Assembly (NCBI RefSeq): GCF_030272615.1
Contig: NC_081410.1
Location: 507,617,942-507,681,941 of the forward strand
Reading direction: 5' to 3'
Length of the DNA: 64,000 nucleotides
Source of the DNA: Cryptomeria japonica
Lineage: Eukaryota; Streptophyta; Pinopsida; Cupressales; Cupressaceae
A program made the translations under genes and the position numbers. Under the pieces are notes generated by a model that was not told the DNA's origin, did not search any database, and was given only the letters and a program-made list of their open reading frames with translations. Position 1 is the first letter of the stretch. Each line of letters begins with the position of its first letter. Shown here in pieces: positions 11,208 through 24,613 of this stretch.

Positions 11208-12803
11208 TATTGGTATTATGTGAACTGGCATGAGCCTTATGTGAACCGGCATGAAGACATAATGATATCGTATGTTGTCATTGATGTCAATATGAGACAT
11301 AGTGTGAACCGGCACATGTGATAAGTGAAGAGAGAGGAACCGGCATATGTGTGAACCAGTTTATATGCCAAAGTGAAGCGGCATATTTGTTCAAAGTGAA
11401 TCAGCATGTAGTTATGGGAACTGGCACATGGAAGCACTGTATGACTACCGGTTGGTAGGCAGCTTCCACTTCGAGGTTTTCGGTTGGAGTACCTCAAGTC
11501 TGTGTGACTCAATCGGTGATCTTTGTGTGATGAGTTAGCAGTATAATGGAGGATAGATCGTGTTGCCATGTAAGCTCTGTGTGCGTGAAGGATCTTGCAT
11601 GAAGATGACTATTCCTATCTACCTCGAGAATGTGTGAAGTCTGTCAAATGGTGATAACGCGTGACGGGTTATCAGCAACCATGAAAACAATGGATAATAG
11701 ACAATGGAGAATGTCTTGAGATCGATTCAAGACTGGTGCATTTAATGCAGTATGATTCAACGGTCAGGATCAAACTGTTTGAATTGCTCAACCTAACAGG
11801 TTTAGGGTTTAGGGTTTTTGCTACTGACCTGTATGTTTCCTATAAGGTCAATGTTGGGTTTTTGTCTGAGGTTGTTGGCAAAAGTTGTGAGTGTGTATCC
11901 AAGGAAAGTGATACGTGATTCTTTCCAGACCAAAGGAGAGGAGAGATACCTGCAAAGTGAATGTGTAGAAGGAAAAGAGGAGCCTAAATGGATCTGCATT
12001 AGCATTGAGTGTTGTTAATAGATCATTGTAATACCTATTGATCCCTAACCACTTCAACAGTTGTAAAATCCCCTAACAGGGTAGCCTTAACTGGCTTGAC
12101 TCAAAATCCCTTAAATCGAGTGGTCTTAACCGAGTAATTCGAGGCTAATAAGTTCTAAGAAGCTAGAGAATCTTAGGAGATCCTTTCAACTATTGAGTTC
12201 TTAAAATCCTCTAACAAGGTGACCCTACCGAGTTTAACCCTTAACCAGGTATCCCTTAACTGGGTGATCCTTAATAGGATCGGTTCCTACCAGAACCTAT
12301 TGTAATGTCCTTAACTGGACAAGGCTCCTAACAGAGCGGACTTCTAAAGAGTTCAAAAAGCATCTTGTGGGTATTCATCCCAATCGTGGTTTTTCCCAGT
12401 TGGGTTTCCATGTGAAAAATATGTGTGTCATGTGTAATGCTTTTGTCTTGTGATGCTCTGTTTTATCTGTTAAGCACATGAAGGTTCTATGTTTTATGCC
12501 TATCTATAAAACATATTGAACTCACTGTTGTGAAGATTTGATGGTTAAGTTTACTATTTTATGCATGAGAATATAATGATAATGTGGTATTGAGCTAAGA
12601 GAAAAGCTTATTGAGTGACCGGTTCATGACTGATTGAGCTATATTGGATGTTACCAGTTGCACTCTATTTTACCAGTATCCCTGTTTATTAGTCAGTTGG
12701 AGTATTTGTTGTCAAACTGATTTTGGATTGTATTTGTGTTTGTACTGATTCACCTCCCCTCTCAGTACCAGTTTGGTACTAGTGGTTCATCATTGAGTTA
12801 TCA
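11208..12803 (+). repeat. 5' LTR of element A
   Basis: It begins TATTGGTATTATG, where the 3' copy has TGTTGGCATTATG, and ends in ATCA just before the primer site. The first 230 bp hold about eight variants of GTGAACCGGCA (11219-11435), probably U3 control motifs. Downstream (12062-12340) are many short variants of CCTTAACCGGGT. Near the end are the modules TGGTTTTTCCC...GGGTTTCC (about 12391) and GATTCACCTCCCCTCTCAGT (about 12749), which recur in other elements here. Confidence 0.93.
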
Positions 12804-12805
12804 AT

Positions 12806-12817
12806 TGGTATCAGAGC
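12806..12817 (+). promoter_or_regulatory. Primer-binding site of element A
   Basis: TGGTATCAGAGC, two bases after the 5' LTR. This is the classical plant Copia primer site, complementary to the 3' end of initiator tRNA-Met. Confidence 0.95.
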
Positions 12818-12872
12818 GCTCCAGGTCCTCTGTGTTGTAAGCTTAACCACTTGAGGAAAAGATCCTAGCCAA

Positions 12873-15800
12873 ATGATGAAGAGGGAAGGTCCAAAGTTCA
12901 ACAAGGAAAACTTTGGTATATGGAAAGACAAGATGATGATATTCATCAAAAGCATGGGTGTTCAACACTGGAGTTATGTTGAAAATGTATATGTTGTTCC
13001 TACCGGTACTCTCACCGATGACCAAAAGAGAGAGATACAAGAAAATGGGCAAGTCATGGAAGCCCTCATTAGTAGTCTATCTGACATTGAGTTTATTGAT
13101 GTTCAGGACAAGACAAATCCCAAAGAGGTATGGGATGCTCTTGAAAATATCTATGGTGGTGATGAGCATGTAAAATAGGCTAAGGAAGAGAGCTTGAGAG
13201 GAAAGTTTGAAGACATGTAGATGATTGAAGGAGAGACCATTCAGTAGTATGGAATAAGAATCAAAACAGTTGTTGAAGAAATAAAGAGTGCAGGTGGCAA
13301 AATAGAAGATTCCACTGTGGTAAGTAAAGTCCTAAGATCCCTGTTGTCGGTCTATGCAATAAGGGTTGTTGCTATTCAGGAGCTGAGATCAATAGACAAG
13401 TCTAAGGCACCCTTGGACTCTGTCATTGCCAAGTTGACAACCTACGAGCTGAATAGTTTTGATGGTAGTATTCAAAAGATAGAATTAGCTTTTAAAGCTT
13501 CTGCTATACCATACAAAAAAGGAAAAGAGGCTAGTACTAGTGGGGAACCTAATCAGAATAGAGAAATGAAGGATGAAGAGTTTCTTATGGAATTTGAAGC
13601 TCTTCTTGCCATGAGATTTCCAAAAGGGACCGGTAAATATAAAGGCAAGCTTCCTTTGAAATGTTTCTCCTATAACCGGATAGGACATATTGCTATGAAC
13701 TATCCTAATAGTGACAACAAGGATAAATCGGAAAGGTTCAAGAAATTTAAAGGAGGAAACCGGAGAAATTGTTTTGTGGCAGTTGATGAAGGTGTCACAG
13801 ATGAGGAATCAGAAGATGAAGAGAATGAAGACATTGTGTTTGTTGTTGTAAAGGAAGATGTGGCAGACAAGAAGGCTCTTGTCTCCCGGTTTGATGATTC
13901 CAATGAGTGGATCATTGACAGTGGCTATTCTCACCATATGACTGGTGACCGGAGCAAGTTTCTATCCTTAGAGGAGTATGATGGTGGTGTGGTTCGCTCC
14001 AGTAATGATGCACCATACATGGGCAAAGGCAGAGGGTTCATCTCTTTGAATGGAAAGAGTAGTGCTGACAATGTGTACTGGGTTGATGGTCTCAGACACA
14101 ACCTTCTAAGTGTTGCCCAGCTAAATGACAGTGGTCTCACTCTGCAATTCAAGAATGGAGTTTGTAGAATCAAAGGTAAAGATGGCAAATTGGTAGCCAC
14201 CAACATGCAGACAAAAGGTAACCTATTTCATTTGAATGCAAATATAAATACATGTCTTATGGATAAGCTTGATGATAGCTGGATATGGCATAGGAGGTTC
14301 TGCCATGTGAACTTTGATAGCATTGTGAAGGCTAGTAAGATCAAGGCAGTTAGAGGGTTGTCAGTGCTGAGCAAACCGGATAATACCTTGTGTAGAGAAT
14401 GTCAATTGGGAAAAATGTCTTCCTCAACCTTTAAAGGTAAATCTTTCACTGCTGACAACTTGCTTGATCTTGTGCATACTGATTTATGTGGTCCTATGAA
14501 AACTAGAAGTGTGCAGGGTGATAGGTACTTCATGATTCTCACTGATGACTGCTCAAGAATGATGTGGGTCACATTCTTGAAAGACAAGTCTGAAGCTTTT
14601 GGGAAATTCAAAGCTTTCAGAGCATTAGTGGAGAAGGAAAGCGGTAAAAGGATCAAATGTCTTAGAACTGATCAAGGAGGCGAATTCACTTCTAGTGAAT
14701 TCAACAAGTATTGTGAAGAATTTGCCATCAAGAGACAGTTGTCTGCCCCCTAGACTCCACAGCAGAATGGTCTAGCAGAGAGGAATAATCGGACTATGGT
14801 TGAAGCAGCTAGAACCATGTTGATCCAAGGAAAGGTTGCTCACACCTTTTGGAGAGAAGCAGTGAGCACTGCAGTCTACACTATGAACTGGGTACTTATC
14901 AAAAGGGTAAGGACAAAACTCCTTATGAGTATTGGACTGGTAAGACAACTGTGGTTAACTACTTTAAGGTATTTGGTAGCAAATTTTACAACAAGAGGAG
15001 TGAACATCAGGGCAAATTTAAAGCTAAATGTGATGAAGGAATATTTCTAGGATATTCCACCAAGAGTAAAGCTTTCAAGTGCTACAACAATAGGACTCAA
15101 AGAATTATGGAAAGCATCAATGTAAGAGTTGATGAATCCTCTGAGAAGACTGAGGAAACCGACAGTGAGCAAGTTGTAAATGAACTGGTTGCAACCTTCT
15201 GGGAACTAGTTGTCAGTCAACCTAGTACCAGTAACAGTGTTCCTGAATTGACGAATGCTAATACCGATGAAGATGAGGATGAAGAGGAAAAGCAAGAAGA
15301 ACCAGTTAAGACCATTCCTCAGTATGTCAAGTTGAATCATGATCCCAAGAAGATCATAGGTGATAAGGATGCAGGTATCCTTACTAGAAGAAAGATTAGA
15401 GAAAACTCATGTATGATCTTTGAATTTGAGCCTAAGTCATTCAAAGAGGCTCATAAAGATGAAGACTGGATCAAGGCAATGGAAGAAGAACTTGATCAGA
15501 TAGAGAAAAATGGTACATGGTCCTGGGTACCTAGACTAGAGCATAAAAATGTCATTGGCACCAAATGGGTGTTCAGAAATAAGTTGAATGAGGATGGCAC
15601 AGTGATTAGGAATAAAGCTAGACTGGTATGCAAAGGATATGCTCAAGAAGAAGGTGAAGACTATGGGGAAACCTTTGCTCTTGTAGCCAGATTGGAAGGA
15701 GTTCATATGCTTCTTGCATATGCAACTTTTAAGAGGTTCAAGGTATATCAAATGGATATAAAATATGCATTCCTAAATGGTGTACTTGAAGAGGAGGTGT

Positions 15801-17023
15801 ATATTGAGCAACCAGATGGGTTTTCCCTATCTGAAGACAGTGACATGGTATGTAGGCTACATAAAGCATTATATGGTCTAAAGCAAGCACCTAGGGCATG
15901 GTATGAGCACCTACATTCCAATCTTGTGAAGATTGGATTTGAGAGAACAAGTGAAGATATCAATATCTACTTGAAGTCTGAAGGAGATCAGATTCTGATC
16001 TGTGAAGTTTTTGTTGATGACATCATCTTTGGTGGAGATGACAAGATGAGTCATGAGTTTGCTGATGAGATGAAGAAAGAGTTTGAGATGTCACTCATAG
16101 GGGAGATTAAGTTCTTCATTGGACTGCAGGTCCAGTAGATGAAAGATGGAATCTTCATCACTCAGTCCAATTATGTCAAAGAAGTGTTGAAGACTTTTGG
16201 CATGGAAGATAACAAACCGGTTGGTACACCAATGGTGACCAGTTGCAAATTGACAAAGGAGGATGATTCCGCACTGGTTGATGAGAAGGAATATCGATCA
16301 ATGATTGGTAAGTTGCATTATGTAGTGCATAGCAGACCGAATATTGCACATGCAGTTGGGCTCACTGCAAGGTTCCAGAAGAGTCCAAGAGAATCTCACT
16401 TGAGTGTAGTCAAGCGGATTCTTAGGTATCTGAACGGAATAGTTGACTATGGATTGTGGTACCCATACAACAATAAATTCAATCTGAAAGTATTCACAGA
16501 TGCTGATTGTGCTGGTAATGTGGATGACTGGAAGATCACAACCAGTGGTGCATTCTTTCTCAGTGGTAGACTGGTCTCATGGATGAGTAAAAAGAAGAGT
16601 TGCATCTCTCAGTCTACAACGGAAGTGGAGTATGTTGTAGCTTTCATGAACTGCACTCAGATAATCTGGATGAAGCATGTACTGGAAGGCTTCAAGATCC
16701 TTGTATCTGAACCGGTAAGTATATTCTGTGATAACACAAGTGCTATCAATATATCAAAGAATCCGGTTTTACATTCTAGAACCAAGCATTTTGAGCTTAA
16801 GTATCATTTCTTGAGGGAAAAGGTTCAGAATAAAGAGATTGCACTGGAACATGTGTCCAGTAAGGAGCAGTTAGTAGACATATTCACTAAGCCTCTCCCA
16901 AAGACAACATTTGTGCATTTGAGAGGTGAACTAAAAGTGATTGTTCCACATCAGTCAAGTACTAAAAAGACAAATCTTTGGTTGATTGGTGTGTTTATGG
17001 ATGCTACTCCTCAGGGGGAGTAG
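12873..17023 (+). pseudogene. Copia gag-pol polyprotein (Gag-PR-INT-RT-RNase H)
   Basis: The start is the ATG pair at 12873. Gag (12873 to about 13600) opens KREGPKFNKENFGIWKDKM. Its zinc knuckle near 13660 has lost two cysteines (C-Y-H-Y instead of C-C-H-C). Protease has IIDSGYSHHMTG (about 13911). Integrase has the HHCC domain (WHRRFCHVN, then CRECQLGKM) and a DDE triad in HTDLCGP (about 14476), RTDQGGEF (about 14667) and GLAERNN (about 14774). RT has [13 protein letters not shown] (about 15745) and FVDDIIFGG (about 16009). RNase H has TDADCAG (about 16498), a changed STTEVEY and SRTKHFELKYHFLRE. In-frame TAG stops are at 13176, 13218, 13245, 14751 and 16136, and one A is missing from the run at 14901-14904. 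The polyprotein would package, copy and integrate the element; this copy cannot. Confidence 0.93.
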
Positions 17024-17177
17024 CATGATGAAAGAGTGATGATAGTACCTCCACTTTGGCATTGTTGTCAAAGGGGGAGAAGGAGTGAAGCGAAAAGATA
17101 TCTGCAGCAAATGGGGAGAAGATGTGAAGTAGAGAAGATATCTTTTGTATATTGCCATCAATGCCAAAGGGGGAGAT
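17024..17177 (+). promoter_or_regulatory. 3' untranslated region of element A with polypurine tracts
   Basis: The tract AAAGGGGGAGAT (17166-17177) directly abuts the 3' LTR and is the plus-strand primer. A second near-copy (CAAAGGGGGAGAAGG, 17069-17083) and a weaker one (about 17113) lie upstream. The sequence around the PPT is shared with elements C and D. Confidence 0.85.
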
Positions 17178-18796
17178 TGTTGGCATTATGTGAACCGACA
17201 TGAGCCTTATGTGAATGGGCATGAAGACATAATGATATTGTACATTGTCATTGATGTCAATATGAGACATAGTGTGAACCGGCACATGTGATAAGTGAAG
17301 AGAGAGGAACCGACATATGTGTGAACTGGTTTATATGCCAAAGTGAAGCGGCATATTTGTTCAAAGTGAACTAGAATGTAGTTATGGGAACCGGCACATG
17401 GAAGCACTGTATGACTACCGGTTGGTAGGCAGCTTCCACTGTGGGGTTTTCGGTTGGAGTACCTCAAGTCTGTGTGACTCAATCGGTGATCTTTGTGTGA
17501 TGAGTTAGCAGTATAATGGAGAATAGATTGTGTTGCCACGTAAGCTCTGTGTGCATGAAGGATCTTGCATGAAGATGACTATTCCTATCTACCTTGGGAA
17601 TGTGCAAAGTTTGTCAAATGGTGATAACACGTGATGGGTTATCAGCCGCCATGAAAACAGTGGATAATGGACAATGGAGAATGTCTTGAGATCGATTCAA
17701 GACTGGTGCATTTAATGCAGTATGATTCAACGGTCAAGATCGAACCGTTTGAATTGCTCAACCTAACAGGTTTAGGGTTTACGGTTTTTGCTACCAACCT
17801 GTATGTTTCCTATAAGGTCGATGCTGGGTTTCTATCTGAGGTTGTTGGCAAAAGTTGTGAGTGTGTATCCAAGGAAAGTGATACATGATTCTTGCCAGAC
17901 CAAAGGAGAGGAGAGATACCTGCAAAGTGAATGTGCAGAAAGAAAAGAGGAGCCTAAATGGATCCGCATTAGCATTGAGTGATGTTAACAGATCATTGTA
18001 ATACCTGTTGATCCCTAACCACTTCAACAGTTGTAAAATCCCCTTACAGGGTAGCCTTAACTGGCTTGACTCAAAATCCCTTAAATCGGGTGGTCTTAAC
18101 CGGCTTGTTTCAAATCCCTTAACCGGGTAATTCGAGGCTAATGAGTTCTGAGAAGCTAGAGAAGCTTAGGAGATCCTTTCAGCTATTGAGTTCTTAAAAT
18201 CCTCTAACAAGGTGACCATACCGAGTTTAACCCTTAACCAGGTATCCCTTAACCGGGTGATCCTTAACAGGATCGGTTCCTACTAGAACCTATTGTAATG
18301 TCCTTAACCGGACAAGGCTCCTAACAAAGCGGACTTCTAAAGAGTTCAAAAAGAAGCTTGTGGGTATTCATCCCCACCATGGTTTTTCCCAGTTGGGTTT
18401 CCACGTGAAAAATATGTGTGTCATGTGTAATGTTTTTGTCTTGTGATGCTTTGTTTTATCTATTAAGCACATGAAGGCTCTATGTTTTATGCCTGTCTAT
18501 AAAACATATTGAACTCACTATTGTGAAGATTTGATGGTTAAGTTTACTAGTTTATGCATGAGAATATAATGATAATGTGGTATTGAGCTAAGAGAAAAGC
18601 TTATTGAGTGATCGGTTCATGACTGATTGAGCTATACTGGATGTTACTAGTTGCACTCTGTTTTACCAGTATCCCTGTTTATCAGTCATTTGGAGTATTT
18701 GTTCTCAAACCGGTTTTGGACTGTATTTGTGTTTGTACTGATTCACCCCCCCTCTCAGTACCGGTTTGGTACTAGTGGTTCATCATTGAGTTATCA
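17178..18796 (+). repeat. 3' LTR of element A
   Basis: Starts TGTTGGCATTATG right after the PPT and ends TTATCA. It carries the same U3 motifs, CCTTAACCGG-type repeats and terminal modules as the 5' copy, plus an extra CTTAACCGGCTTGTTTCAAA segment near 18100. Confidence 0.95.
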
Positions 18797-18837
18797 AAGT
18801 CCAATATCTAAGATTATCATTTTTCATGTGCAATCCA

Positions 18838-18895
18838 TTTGGCACATTCCAAATTTGGAGGTCGCCAAATTTGGCGCACACCAAATTGGCTCTAT
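18838..18895. repeat. Cluster of CCAAATTTGG palindromes (left of the GA array)
   Basis: Within 60 bp are TTCCAAATTTGGAG and the perfect 14-bp palindrome CGCCAAATTTGGCG, then CACACCAAATTGG. The two CCAAATTTGG cores fit the CArG consensus CC(A/T)6GG. A related cluster lies at 22670-22795 on the other side of the GA-rich array, so this is probably a dispersed repeat. Confidence 0.55.
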
Positions 18896-18939
18896 AGAAC
18901 ATTTTGACATTCAACAAAAATGTTAAGGTGTGTGTGTAT

Positions 18940-21875
<2,936 letters not shown>

Positions 21876-22149
21876 AGTTATTGTTTTTCTGTTTGAAGGT
21901 TGAAGGAAGGTTTGAAGAATAAGCAGAGCTATACATGCATACATCGTTTGAAGGTTGAAGGAAGGTTTAAAGAAGGCATATCAAAGCTAAACTGATACTG
22001 AATCCAGCATATGGAGATGCTATTTTGAGCAGTACATTATTATTGGATTTAACCATCCAATTGTAGTCAGTGTGACTCCCATTTGTGATTGAGTAGTGAG
22101 TTCTAGGCGCTTGGCCTTTCTGCATGTGGAGACCCCCTATTGTACACAC
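21876..22149. other. Stretch without a gene, with a short direct repeat
   Basis: GTTTGAAGGTTGAAGGAAGG occurs twice, at about 21890 and 21949, shortly after the GA array ends. Nothing else is recognisable. It may be the 5' part of the LTR relic that follows. Confidence 0.4.
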
Positions 22150-22440
22150 ATACTATCTGCAGTAGTATCATCTAATTGTGGGTAAGGCTTCCCACCGTGG
22201 TTTTTCCCCTTACAGGGTTTCCACGTACAAATATTTGTGTTATGTGTTGTGGATGTTATTGTCTTTTTGTTTCATTCATTAATCTTTACCGATATTACAA
22301 TTAACTGTTAAAACTGTCTACCAGCATAAAGTTTGGTTTACCGGTATTAAGCATTAAGTTTTGGTTAAATTAATTTTGGTTGAATTTATTAGACAAATGA
22401 TTCACCCCCCCCCCTCTTAGTTGTCTCCGGGACCTAACGA
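22150..22440 (+). repeat. LTR relic (3' end of a Copia-type LTR)
   Basis: It contains CCCACCGTGGTTTTTCCCC, GGGTTTCCACGT, TTGTGTTATG and then GATTCACCCCCCCCCCTCTTAGT, in the same order and spacing as the 3' ends of the LTRs of elements A, B, C and D. It ends CCTAACG with no primer site after it, so it is a solo or truncated LTR. The 5' boundary is not clear. Confidence 0.65.
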
Positions 22441-22517
22441 AATTTATATGAATATTCTAAAAACTAGAATCTACATTATATCTCCTAGAGATCCGGAACC
22501 ACTCTCAAACATCCTGA

Positions 22518-22608
22518 CAATATATATACATAAAATATAACATAAAGTATAAGTCACATTTTTATAAATGTGACCTATACCTAAATGTTATATTTTATGT
22601 ATATATTG
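22518..22608. repeat. 91-bp near-perfect inverted repeat (hairpin)
   Basis: The arms begin CAATATATATACATAAAATA and end TATTTTATGTATATATTG. They pair over about 43 bp each, with a few mismatches and a loop of about 5 nt (TTATAA). The inner arms include AAGTCACATTT / AAATGTGACCT. It could be a MITE-like element or hairpin RNA source; nothing here shows that it is expressed. Confidence 0.8.
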
Positions 22609-22669
22609 GAGAGAGAAAGATTTGTACAAGTTCAAAGATGAAAAAAATTCATGGAATACATTTTCTGTA

Positions 22670-22795
22670 TGCCTAATTTGGCGTGTGCCTTATATGGCAC
22701 ACACCAAATATGGTGCGCGCCAAATGATTTTCAATTTTTTTATTTTCATTTGGCAAACGCCAAATTTGGTGTGCACCAAATGTGTCGCCTTGGGA
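22670..22795. repeat. Cluster of short palindromes with CCAAAT half-sites
   Basis: It includes TTTGGCGTGTGCC facing GGCACACACCAAA, then CCAAATATGG, CGCCAAATTTGG and ATTTGGTGTGCACCAAAT. The half-sites match those at 18838-18895. Two fit the CArG consensus CC(A/T)6GG. The region from here to 23093 holds no gene. Confidence 0.55.
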
Positions 22796-23093
22796 AACAC
22801 TGAGCCTAAGGCTTGGATTTTCCTTGGGCATCCAACCCAAAGGCTTGGACGCCCTTCTCAGGCCTGAGACATGTTTGCCAGCAAATATTGAAAATTTTCT
22901 AACTTTTTTGTTCGTGCTCTCCATCAGGTTTACAGGTGTTTCAATACAGTAAAAAAAAAACACCATACAATCGTCAAGCTTTCTCTTAGCTATCCAACCA
23001 TATAATACTTTTTAGATTTTAATAATGCTAAGGTCTTCATCCGTAATTTATTTTGTTAGTGTGTATGATTTTTGTCAAAAACCAACATGTCAT

Positions 23094-24255
23094 TGTTAGG
23101 CCCAATATGGAAAGCTAATGTACTAAGAGGGGAGGGGTGAATCAGTACTTTAAAACTTTTCTTGAATAATAACTTTACTATTATGCATAAACCAAATAGT
23201 GCAGTAACATAAAATAAAGTTAAAACAAATAGGTAACAATCATACATGATTCACTCCATAACACATATATTTTGGTTACACAGAAACTCTTGGTTATAGA
23301 GAAAAACTACGGTGGGGATGGCACCCACAACTTCACTATTGTAATAATAAAGAATACTCGGTTAGAGATGCATTTAGCTATTTCTGATAGCTTACCCTAT
23401 TAGGAGTATCAAGATCTGTTAGATCTACCTTGCTAAATGATTTTACAACATTTATTCTGAATGTTGCACCTGGCTAGAGGCTTTACAATTTATAGACCTG
23501 GTTAGAGTCTTTTACCCTGTTAAAGGTTTCTCTTTCAACTTCACAATATTACAATAAAATCATTACAAATATCTACAACTTTACATCTGAAATGTTATAG
23601 AAAATTCTATGTGCTCAGAATAAGATTACCTTGCTTATAGCATACCTCGGTAACCCATATATTAACTCGGTAAACCCTTCTGTTTACTTTGTTTTTTGAC
23701 TGTTCTCTGAAAACCTTCTCGGTGACCTCTATGTCTCTATAACAATCTTCCTTCATTCATACATGCACACACCTTGCTCTTAACTCATGTTGTATAAATA
23801 GATCTCTTAAAATGGTGATCTAATTCATTGCTTCGATCTTACAAACAAGATTTATCGAATGAATAACTAAACAAAATATTTCATTGGTTAGATTGATCTC
23901 AAAATCATACACAATCTTCTGGTGCAATTTCCAATGTAATAATGGTTAGATGTGCCTTGATCTTGTAACACGTTTTCATATGCATGTCTAGGTTCAATGT
24001 ATCTGGTAACACATTTCACTCGGTGAATATCAACTTGGTGTGTCATCTTTACTGCTCGGTAGTCTCAAAAAGATACTTGGTAGATAGCTCGGTGTATACT
24101 ATGTTCTGTAACTGCTTTCTTTTGTAACCAACTAGACTGTGCATACCGACTTCTCTGTGTGTATACCAACTGCATGATTCGGTAGTGCTTAACCGACTAG
24201 AATGTATAGTATGACTTTGAATATAAAACTAATAGCAACTTGATAAGTAGTAACA
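23094..24255 (-). repeat. 3' LTR of element B
   Basis: Plus-strand ends are TGTTAGG and TAACA (minus strand TGTTA...CCTAACA). It contains many TCGGT motifs and, on the minus strand, the modules CCCCACCGTAGTTTTTCTC and GATTCACCCCTCCCCTCTTAGT. A PPT adjoins it at 24256. Confidence 0.92.
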
Positions 24256-24613
24256 ATCTCCCCTTTTGACATTAGTTGAGATGTTTGACAAAAACTACTT
24301 TCAAAGTCATAACTCAAAAATCTATATACTTTGCAAAATGACTATAAATGACAATATATACAATAGTCAATGAAATAGTATAATCAGATATACTCCCCTT
24401 ATCATTATACTATACATAACTCTGATTTTGTATGCTCAGTTCTATGCTTGTGTGCTCTCTGCTTGCTCTGCATACTCTGTATACTCTGCTCGGTATATTC
24501 CCCTTGTATACAATACTCAAAACTGTATTATCAAAACTGTATCACTCCCTAAATATAGTATATTACTCCCCTTATGTAGTATTACTCCCCTTTTTTTGAC
24601 AAACATTAAAAAC

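Larger units (their letters stand above)
11208..18796 (+). mobile_element. Element A: full-length Copia LTR retrotransposon (inactive)
   Basis: Long terminal repeats at 11208-12803 (1596 bp) and 17178-18796 (1619 bp) flank a primer-binding site, one gag-pol frame in Gag-PR-INT-RT-RH order, and a polypurine tract. Integrase before RT identifies Ty1/Copia. The flanks are GAGTC (left) and AAGTC (right), a 5-bp target duplication with one change. The right LTR carries about 24 bp absent from the left. By eye the LTRs differ at several percent, so the insertion is not recent. Five in-frame TAG codons and one single-base deletion inactivate gag-pol. The LTRs are long for Copia. Confidence 0.95.

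Noticed and set aside
12873-17023. Recoding of TAG as a sense codon in element A
   Set aside because: Five TAGs accompany a real frameshift and lost zinc-knuckle cysteines. CAG to TAG deamination in a dead element is simpler than programmed readthrough.
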